Positions 6,191 through 11,694 of a stretch of 11,694 bases of DNA are shown here, in pieces. Position 1 is the first letter of the stretch, and each line of letters opens with the position of its first letter. The stretch covers positions 1 through 11,694 of the forward strand of contig JBFWIL010000068.1 of the NCBI GenBank assembly GCA_050256015.1, given 5' to 3'. A model generated the notes under the pieces. The model did no database searches. It saw nothing but the letters and a program-made list of their open reading frames with translations, and was not told the origin of the DNA. Source of the stretch: JBFWIL01 sp050256015 (GTDB taxonomy: Bacteria; Bacteroidota; Bacteroidia; Bacteroidales; Prolixibacteraceae). The position numbers were made by a program, and so were the translations under genes.

Positions 6191-7444
6191 ATGAGACATG
6201 AAAAGGATTCCGGCTGGTACATGAACCGCGAAGAAAAGTATGTTGCCCGCAACTATCATCCGCTTCCGGTTGTGCTGGAACGCGGAGAAGGCATTTATGT
6301 ATGGGATGTGGAAGGAAAACGCTATTTTGATTTCCTGGCTTCCTATTCCGCCGTCAATCAGGGACACGGACATCCGCGGATCCTGGAAGCCCTTACCGGA
6401 CAGGCAAAACATCTGGCACTTACTTCCCGCGCTTTTTACAACAGTGTGCTGGGTGAATGGGAGGAATATGTCACCCGGCTTTTTGGCTACGACAGGGTAC
6501 TGCCAATGAACACCGGAGCCGAAGCAGTGGAAACAGCCCTGAAACTTTGCCGGAAGTGGGCGTACAAAATCAGGGGAATCCCACGGAACCAGGCCCGGAT
6601 TATTGTCTGCAACAATAACTTTCACGGACGGACCATCACGATAATTTCCATGTCATCCGATCCGGATGCCTATAAGGATTACGGCCCGTACACCCCTGGA
6701 TTCCTTAAGATTCCCTTTAACGACACCCATGCACTGGAGGAAGCCCTGCAGCATTCAGACGTGGCCGGATTTCTGGTGGAACCTATACAGGCTGAGGCAG
6801 GTGTGTATGTACCCGATCAGGGCTATCTGAAAAAGGCAGCAGCCCTTTGCAAAAAGCACAGGGTACTGTTTCTGGCAGACGAAGTACAGACAGGACTGGC
6901 ACGTACAGGAAAAATGCTGGCCTGTGAACACGAACAGGTACGCCCCGACATCCTCATTTTAGGGAAAGCCCTTTCGGGCGGACTCTACCCGGTATCCTGC
7001 GTACTGGCCGATAACGAAATTATGCTGACCATCAAGCCGGGAGAACATGGATCCACTTACGGAGGTAATCCGCTTGCTGCACGTGTATCCCTGGCTGCGC
7101 TAAAACTGATCCGGGAAGAGAAACTGGCTGAAAATGCCCATCGGATGGGAAAGATTTTCAGAAAAAGCCTGCGCAGCATCCGTTCCGGAATGTGCATGGA
7201 AGTACGTGGCAAAGGACTGCTCAATGCCATGTCCATTCGTCCGGTTCGTGGGAAAACAGCCTGGGACCTTTGTCTGGCTATGAAAGATAACGGACTGATT
7301 GCCAAGCCAACACACGAACACATTATCCGGTTCACCCCACCCCTTGTGATCACGGAAGAGCAGTTGCAAGAAGCTCTTCTCATTATCCGAAACACACTGG
7401 AGTCCTTCGGAAACGGATCTACTTCCCGGATGCCTGCTTCCTAG
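6191..7444 (+). CDS. rocD: Ornithine--oxo-acid aminotransferase
   Basis: RocD converts ornithine and 2-oxoglutarate to glutamate-5-semialdehyde and glutamate, linking arginine/ornithine catabolism to proline and glutamate. It is a 417-residue fold-type I PLP enzyme of class-III aminotransferases. Visible motifs are NYHPLPVVL (21-29), the ornithine-aminotransferase signature SAVNQGHGHP (53-62), NTGAEAVE (107-114) in the phosphate-binding region, FHGRT (144-148), LADEVQTGLARTGK (228-241) with Asp230 for the PLP nitrogen, and Lys259 in LGKALSGG as the Schiff-base lysine, followed by GSTYGGNPL (287-295). The SRAFYN loop (79-84) fits ornithine rather than acetylornithine enzymes. ATG 6191 gives 20 residues before NYHP, as in Bacillus RocD; ATG 6221 is a possible alternative. 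The 3' end overlaps the leftward neighbour by 26 bases. Confidence 0.93.
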   Translation: MRHEKDSGWYMNREEKYVARNYHPLPVVLERGEGIYVWDVEGKRYFDFLASYSAVNQGHGHPRILEALTGQAKHLALTSRAFYNSVLGEWEEYVTRLFGYDRVLPMNTGAEAVETALKLCRKWAYKIRGIPRNQARIIVCNNNFHGRTITIISMSSDPDAYKDYGPYTPGFLKIPFNDTHALEEALQHSDVAGFLVEPIQAEAGVYVPDQGYLKKAAALCKKHRVLFLADEVQTGLARTGKMLACEHEQVRPDILILGKALSGGLYPVSCVLADNEIMLTIKPGEHGSTYGGNPLAARVSLAALKLIREEKLAENAHRMGKIFRKSLRSIRSGMCMEVRGKGLLNAMSIRPVRGKTAWDLCLAMKDNGLIAKPTHEHIIRFTPPLVITEEQLQEALLIIRNTLESFGNGSTSRMPAS

Positions 7445-9116
7445 ACAAAATGCCGGTCACTCCTTTCATCATAATGTCAAAATCGGGTTGATACTGAATG
7501 ACAAACAAACCCTGATTGAGAAAGCCTCCCTCCTGTGAAACCCGGACAAAAGACGGTTCCGACTGCAGCAGGTGAACTTGCATATGCGAAAGACAGGATC
7601 TGAAATCCCTGCCGTACCGAAAAAGGGCAGACAGGAAATAAAACGCAACATCATACCCCTGAAAGCTGTACTGGTTGGGTTCAGCAGCAAATTCTGCCCG
7701 GAAACTCCGGATAAACCGGTTCACCAACGAATCTCGGTAATTTACATAATATGGGCTCAAAAATGTCAGTTTTGACCGGTGGAAATATTCTGTCTGGATG
7801 CTCCGGTAACGCGGGAAACTGGAAAGACCAACCAGGGTAACCGGAAATTCGCCGGTTAAGGAATTCAGACTGGTAACCACCTCACTGATACGGGCTTCCG
7901 TATCGGAAGGAATCAGTATGATATTATCACGCTCTTTTTGCAATAAGTTTTCAAGTCCACCGGTTCCGGAAGACGCCAGCGTATACTCCCGGAAACGGAT
8001 GTGTCCGGTACTGTCGCGTTCTCCCGACACTTGCATCCGTTCGCGCAGCAAATCCACAAGCCGTGCTTCCGGCAGATGCCTGTACAGCCCCGTCCGGACA
8101 ACAATAACATTCTTATCCGGACAAATACCGGAAAGATAATCGACGGTTCGCCGGATCAGTACATCTTTATCCGGATTCACCTTAAAATACCATGGATTTG
8201 AACTTTCAAAATTCCCTGCCGATGAGAGGGGCGAAACCACCGGAATCTGCCTGGTCCTGGCAAATTCGGACACCGTTCCCTGGAGCTCGGGAAATATCGG
8301 ACCGACAATCAGGTCCAGCCCGTCCAGCTTACCGGTATTCACCAGCGAATCGACCACCTGCTTTTTCTGATCGGTATCGAATACGTGAAGCCGGACATCC
8401 ATACCGGCTTTCCTCATACTGTCGACCGCAAGCAACACCCCCTCATAAAAATGAAGGAAATTAGCCGAACGCGGAAAGACAATCGACTCTTCTCTCTGCC
8501 TGAAAGAATCGACCGGGAAACCAGCAGAATTTTCCATACGGAAAGCTGTCAGGGAATCGGCCATCAACTCTTCCGGTGTGATCCGGATCCGGTTTATTGT
8601 ATCGTTGGCCGGAAGATAAAACGGCAGGAGCAAACCGACATGATAGGTTTTTCCTATTGAAAAACGACCGGGCCGACTTCCGAGAGAAAGCGTATCCAGA
8701 ACAACTTCCCGAGAAAATTCAGCACCCAGGCTGTTCGGGGTTTCCGTATCACTTTGCTGTCCGTCCTGTTTGCCTTCTTTACCGGCCGGATGACTTACCG
8801 AAACAGGAACCCGCATCCTTTCCAATTCATCCGGATCGGGAATACGCAGGATCATACCTTTTTCAATTCCGTCCCGGGCCTGCGGGTTGTATCTCAGGAT
8901 GTCCTCCACTTCCAGTCCATACCGGCGGGCAATGAAATACAGGGAATCCTTTTTCTTTACCCTGTATTTTCGAAACGACGGCTGACGAACATACAAACCG
9001 CCGACTTCGGAATAAGCTGAAACCACCGGTTGCCGATTATCAGATAACGTCTCCGGCACATGCGCCTGCAACATTCCCCGGGAAAAAATCAGGATAACCA
9101 ATATAAGCTGTTTCAT
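7419..9116 (-). CDS. LysM domain fused to a periplasmic-binding-protein-like domain (secreted)
   Basis: The 565-residue protein begins with a Sec signal peptide (MKQLILVILIFSRGMLQA, cleavage probably after Ala18) without a lipobox cysteine, so it is probably soluble in the periplasm. A single LysM domain spans about 50-93 (KYRVKKKDSLYFIARRYGLEVEDILRYNP...IEKGMILRIP), which normally binds peptidoglycan. A low-complexity polar linker (about 95-155) leads to a type-1 periplasmic-binding-protein fold from about 158 (YHVGLLLPFYLP) to the end, with typical features such as FYEGVLLAVDSM (223-234), DLIVGPIFPELQG (268-280) and IPVVSPLSS (291-299). Bacteroidota homologues are usually named amino acid ABC transporter substrate-binding proteins, but no permease or ATPase is nearby. 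Related folds (for example LpoA) control cell-wall synthases, so a wall-sensing role is equally possible. The specific function is unknown. Confidence 0.85.
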   Translation of the reverse strand: MKQLILVILIFSRGMLQAHVPETLSDNRQPVVSAYSEVGGLYVRQPSFRKYRVKKKDSLYFIARRYGLEVEDILRYNPQARDGIEKGMILRIPDPDELERMRVPVSVSHPAGKEGKQDGQQSDTETPNSLGAEFSREVVLDTLSLGSRPGRFSIGKTYHVGLLLPFYLPANDTINRIRITPEELMADSLTAFRMENSAGFPVDSFRQREESIVFPRSANFLHFYEGVLLAVDSMRKAGMDVRLHVFDTDQKKQVVDSLVNTGKLDGLDLIVGPIFPELQGTVSEFARTRQIPVVSPLSSAGNFESSNPWYFKVNPDKDVLIRRTVDYLSGICPDKNVIVVRTGLYRHLPEARLVDLLRERMQVSGERDSTGHIRFREYTLASSGTGGLENLLQKERDNIILIPSDTEARISEVVTSLNSLTGEFPVTLVGLSSFPRYRSIQTEYFHRSKLTFLSPYYVNYRDSLVNRFIRSFRAEFAAEPNQYSFQGYDVAFYFLSALFRYGRDFRSCLSHMQVHLLQSEPSFVRVSQEGGFLNQGLFVIQYQPDFDIMMKGVTGILSRKQASGK

Positions 9117-9139
9117 AGCTTCATGTATAATTTTACTTC

Positions 9140-9173
9140 CGTCTCCGGCCGGAGACGAGGCATAAACGGCCTC
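9140..9173. repeat. 18-bp perfect palindrome with an adjoining second hairpin
   Basis: CGTCTCCGGCCGGAGACG (9140-9157) is perfectly self-complementary. Next to it, GAGGC (9157-9161) pairs with GCCTC (9169-9173) around a 7-base loop. The pair fills much of the 55-base space between the DHOD-like gene and the LysM gene downstream in the leftward direction. No T-run follows on either strand, so it is not a standard intrinsic terminator. An operator, an mRNA-stabilising hairpin or a factor-assisted terminator are possible. Confidence 0.45.
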
Positions 9174-10161
9174 AAAAGTCCGTTTTTCCTGTCCAGTTTA
9201 TAAACTGGGAACGCTCATAGGCTACGGCATGCTTCTGCAGGATACTGAGTTTTCCGCGGAAATCATCCAATCTTTTGTACCCTTTCCCGTTCATCCAGTC
9301 TGTAATTCCCTGGTTGATCTCCCCGACAACTTCCGGTCCCTTCCGGTAAAGCACGGAAGCCACCTGCACAGCTCCGGCGCCTGCCAATAAAAATTTCAGG
9401 GCCGTTTCTGCCGAATGAATGCCGGTGGTGGCAGCCAGCGGACAATCAATTTTCGGAGCCATAATGCCGGTCCACCGCAACGGAAGCAGGTATTCCCTGT
9501 CCGAGCTGAAAATGTCGGCTGAAACCAGCTGCTCCTTCGCCACGTCAATATCGGGAGCATAAAAGCGGTTAAACAGCGTAATTCCGGCCACACCGCTGCG
9601 TGACAAACGGTAAATCATGCCGGCCAGATTGGAAAAATAGTGGCCGATCTTGATGCTGACCGGTATGGATACCTGCTCCAGCACCCGGGCAATGGTTCCG
9701 AAATAAAACTGTTCGTCGGCTTCGCTGCTTTTTTTGCCGATATCGGAAGGAATGGCAAACAGATTCAGTTCCAAGGCATCGGCCCCGGCATCCTGCAATC
9801 TGCGGGCAAAGGATGTCCATTCGGAAGCACTGCTGCAATTGATGCTTGCCACAATGGGCACGCTTATGCTCTGGCTGACCTGTTTTATCAGCTCCATCTG
9901 CCTGTTCAGATTTTCCTCCCGGATTACGTAATCAAAGTAATCCATGTATTCAGGATCCGCCTGCAAACCTCTTTGTTCGGAAAGTTCCTGTTGAAGTTGC
10001 ACATAAATCTCCTCCTCAAAAATCGATTTAAGGACAATGGCGCCGGCGCCGGCACGGGCTATTTTCAGAATCTGATCCGCTTTCCCCGTCATGCTGCAAC
10101 TGGCGGCAATAACCGGACTTTTCAATTCAAGTCCAAAAAAACGGGTTGATAAATTGCTCAT
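9172..10161 (-). CDS. Dihydroorotate dehydrogenase-like FMN TIM-barrel protein
   Basis: The 329-residue protein is a flavin-type TIM barrel related to class 1 dihydroorotate dehydrogenases and, more closely in motif, to the FMN domain of dihydropyrimidine dehydrogenase. Visible features are VIAASCSMTG (17-26), Lys45 in AIVLKSIFEE, IVASINCS...EW (103-115), GADALELNL (126-134), IKIG (170-173) with Lys171, ITLFNRF (194-200), the FMN-phosphate loop ATTGIHSAETALKFLLAGA (244-262) and VQVASVLY (265-272). After the conserved Asn133 the loop reads NLFAIPSD instead of NLSCP or N-x-S-x-P, so the usual catalytic Cys or Ser is missing. An in-frame ATG at 10245 would overlap the upstream gene; I chose 10161 because MSNLSTRFFGLELKSP is the natural domain start, and it lies 19 bases after the GltA-like stop. 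Function is unproven. Confidence 0.85.
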   Translation of the reverse strand: MSNLSTRFFGLELKSPVIAASCSMTGKADQILKIARAGAGAIVLKSIFEEEIYVQLQQELSEQRGLQADPEYMDYFDYVIREENLNRQMELIKQVSQSISVPIVASINCSSASEWTSFARRLQDAGADALELNLFAIPSDIGKKSSEADEQFYFGTIARVLEQVSIPVSIKIGHYFSNLAGMIYRLSRSGVAGITLFNRFYAPDIDVAKEQLVSADIFSSDREYLLPLRWTGIMAPKIDCPLAATTGIHSAETALKFLLAGAGAVQVASVLYRKGPEVVGEINQGITDWMNGKGYKRLDDFRGKLSILQKHAVAYERSQFINWTGKTDF

Positions 10162-10180
10162 AAATTTTAATTTATCGGAA

Positions 10181-11659
10181 TTAAGCATGACTGTTTTTCC
10201 CCGTAAGATAACGATGCATTCCGGCTGCAGCACGGCGGCCGTCACCCATAGCCAGGATCACGGTAGCCCCTCCCCTGACAATATCGCCACCGGCAAACAA
10301 TTCGGGAACGGAACTCTGCATGGTTTCCGGATCCACTTCAATGGTTCCCCAGCGACTTACTTTTAATTCAGGAAGAGCCGAAGGAATGAGCGGGTTGGGA
10401 GATACACCGATGGCAACAATCACCACATCTGCCGGGATATCGTATTCCGAACCCTCAACAGCCACCGGTCTTCTCCGGCCCGAGGCATCCGGCTCACCCA
10501 GTTCCATACGCTGAACCCGCATCCGGTTTACCCGGCCGTTTGCGTCAGCAAAATATTCCACAGGATTGTTTAAATTCAGAAATTCCACCCCTTCCTCCTC
10601 GGCATGATGCACTTCTTCCACACGGGCAGGCATCTCCTCGCGCGAACGACGGTATATGATCATGGCACGCTCCGCCCCCAACCGTTTGGCCGTACGCACC
10701 GAGTCCATTGCAGTATTACCTCCGCCAACAACCGCCACCTGTTTCCCCTTAAGCACGGGGGTATCAAATTTCTCCCGGGCGGCATTCATCAGGTTCACCC
10801 TGGTAAGGTACTCGTTGGAGGAAAGAATTCCGTTGTAATTTTCTCCCGGAATACCCATAAAACGGGGTAAACCGGCTCCGCTGGCCACAAAAAATGCCTG
10901 GTAGCCTTCAGCTTTCAGCTCATCAAAACCTGCCGTTTTCCCAACGATAAAATTCCGTTCAAAGCGCACGCCCATTTGTTGCAGCCCCTCCAGTTCCACA
11001 TCCACAATATGGTTGGGAAGACGAAATTCGGGAATACCGTATTTAAGCACTCCTCCGATTTCATGCAGGGCTTCAAACACGGTTACGGAATAACCCAGCC
11101 TGGTCATGTCTCCTGCAAAAGAAAGCGAGGCCGGCCCGGATCCGATGGCAGCCACTTTTATCCCATTTGCAGGGGCTACCTGCGGAACGGAAAAATTTCC
11201 GTTTTCCCGCTCATAGTCAGCAGAAAAACGTTCCAGATAACCAATGGCTACCGGCTCTTTCTTCAGCTTCAGCTTATAAAAACAACTGGCCTCACATTGC
11301 TTTTCCTGGGGACATACCCGGCCGCAGACTGCCGGCAGAGCAGAGGTCTCCTTCAGCGTGCGGGCGGCATCGGCATAAGCTCCCCGCTCAATGTGCTTGA
11401 TGAACCTGGGAATGTCGATGCTAACCGGGCATCCTTCCATACAGGTGGGATGCACACAGTCCATACAGCGGGAAGCTTCGCGACGGGCATCTTCCGCATT
11501 CAGTCCCAGATTCACCTCCCGGTCCTGATATTTTACACGCTCCCGGGGATCCATTTCCGGCATACTTACCCGGCTTAATGCAAGCCGGTCTTTATTTTTC
11601 ATTTTTCCGCGCAATTCCACGCGCCATTGCTCATCCCGCTTATTCTCTATTCCCTGCAT
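10181..11659 (-). CDS. gltA: NADPH-dependent glutamate synthase small-subunit-type (GltA/NfnB-like) FeS flavoprotein
   Basis: The 492-residue protein is an FAD- and NAD(P)-binding oxidoreductase with two [4Fe-4S] sites. Cysteines 65, 68, 73 and 77 (CMDC...CMEGC-PVS) and 112, 116, 122 and 126 (CGRVCPQEKQCEASC) give the ferredoxin-like N-terminal domain. The FAD motif GSGPA is at 173-177, GGVLKYGIPEFRLP at 202-215, the NAD(P) motif VVGGGNTAMD at 310-319, and the C-terminal FAD motif LFAGGDIVRGGATV at 454-467. Such proteins serve as the small subunit of glutamate synthase, as NfnB of the bifurcating transhydrogenase, or as PreT-like partners of dihydropyrimidine dehydrogenase. No glutamate synthase large subunit or NfnA is visible; a partner may lie beyond base 11694. 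The N-terminal extension (KRDEQWRVELRGKMKNKDR) supports this start. Confidence 0.9.
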   Translation of the reverse strand: MQGIENKRDEQWRVELRGKMKNKDRLALSRVSMPEMDPRERVKYQDREVNLGLNAEDARREASRCMDCVHPTCMEGCPVSIDIPRFIKHIERGAYADAARTLKETSALPAVCGRVCPQEKQCEASCFYKLKLKKEPVAIGYLERFSADYERENGNFSVPQVAPANGIKVAAIGSGPASLSFAGDMTRLGYSVTVFEALHEIGGVLKYGIPEFRLPNHIVDVELEGLQQMGVRFERNFIVGKTAGFDELKAEGYQAFFVASGAGLPRFMGIPGENYNGILSSNEYLTRVNLMNAAREKFDTPVLKGKQVAVVGGGNTAMDSVRTAKRLGAERAMIIYRRSREEMPARVEEVHHAEEEGVEFLNLNNPVEYFADANGRVNRMRVQRMELGEPDASGRRRPVAVEGSEYDIPADVVIVAIGVSPNPLIPSALPELKVSRWGTIEVDPETMQSSVPELFAGGDIVRGGATVILAMGDGRRAAAGMHRYLTGKNSHA

Positions 11660-11694
11660 GGCTCATAGTTTTGATTTTGCAAATACTTTTCAAA

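Noticed and set aside
6143..6625. 160-codon minus-strand frame over the start of rocD
   Set aside because: It is antisense to well-conserved rocD motifs and encodes a low-quality composition with no recognisable domain.
10162..10245. Longer start for the DHOD-like protein at ATG 10245
   Set aside because: It would overlap the GltA-like coding region by 65 bases, and the extra 28 residues resemble shadow sequence; the family-like N-terminus begins at the ATG at 10161.
10976..11578. 200-codon plus-strand frame
   Set aside because: It is antisense to the cysteine clusters and FAD motif of the GltA-like gene; the plus-strand translation has no recognisable features.

Overview
The window looks like ordinary chromosome of a member of the Bacteroidota, most likely class Bacteroidia. 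Evidence: the conserved order yajC - ybbR-like - coaE; near-perfect copies of the Bacteroidota -7 promoter element (TAnnTTTG) in front of genes; few purine-rich ribosome binding sites; and proteins typical of the phylum (a LysM/periplasmic-binding-protein fusion, a GltA-type FeS flavoprotein next to a dihydroorotate-dehydrogenase-like protein, a TerB/J-domain protein). No tRNA, rRNA, transposase, phage gene, CRISPR array or resistance gene was seen. Codon style and the abundance of CCGG are uniform, so nothing points to recent transfer.

Layout. Bases 1-3521 form a rightward block. It holds the 3' part of yajC (Sec accessory), an intrinsic terminator, a YbbR-domain membrane-anchored protein, coaE (last step of coenzyme A synthesis), a TerB+J-domain co-chaperone that overlaps coaE by 8 bases, and prmA (ribosomal protein L11 methyltransferase). 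A leftward YfcE-type phosphoesterase (3562-4062) is divergent from a rightward set: a SixA-like histidine phosphatase, rsmE (16S rRNA methyltransferase) and a small DedA/VTT-like membrane protein. The divergent control region carries a perfect 16-bp palindrome and promoter elements on both strands. rocD (ornithine aminotransferase) follows, probably from its own promoter, and overlaps tail-to-tail with the leftward LysM/periplasmic-binding-protein gene. The right end is a leftward pair, a GltA/NfnB-like NAD(P)H oxidoreductase followed 19 bases later by a TIM-barrel flavoprotein related to dihydroorotate and dihydropyrimidine dehydrogenases.

How the genes work together. Most of the left and middle part is housekeeping: secretion, CoA synthesis, protein folding, and modification of both the ribosomal protein and the rRNA of the translation machinery. 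The most interesting part is the right end. The gltA-like and DHOD-like genes have the same domain order as dihydropyrimidine dehydrogenase, but the TIM-barrel partner lacks the usual catalytic Cys/Ser in its active-site loop and has no C-terminal ferredoxin domain. Its substrate may therefore be something other than dihydroorotate or a pyrimidine. No clearly new defence or mobile system was found.
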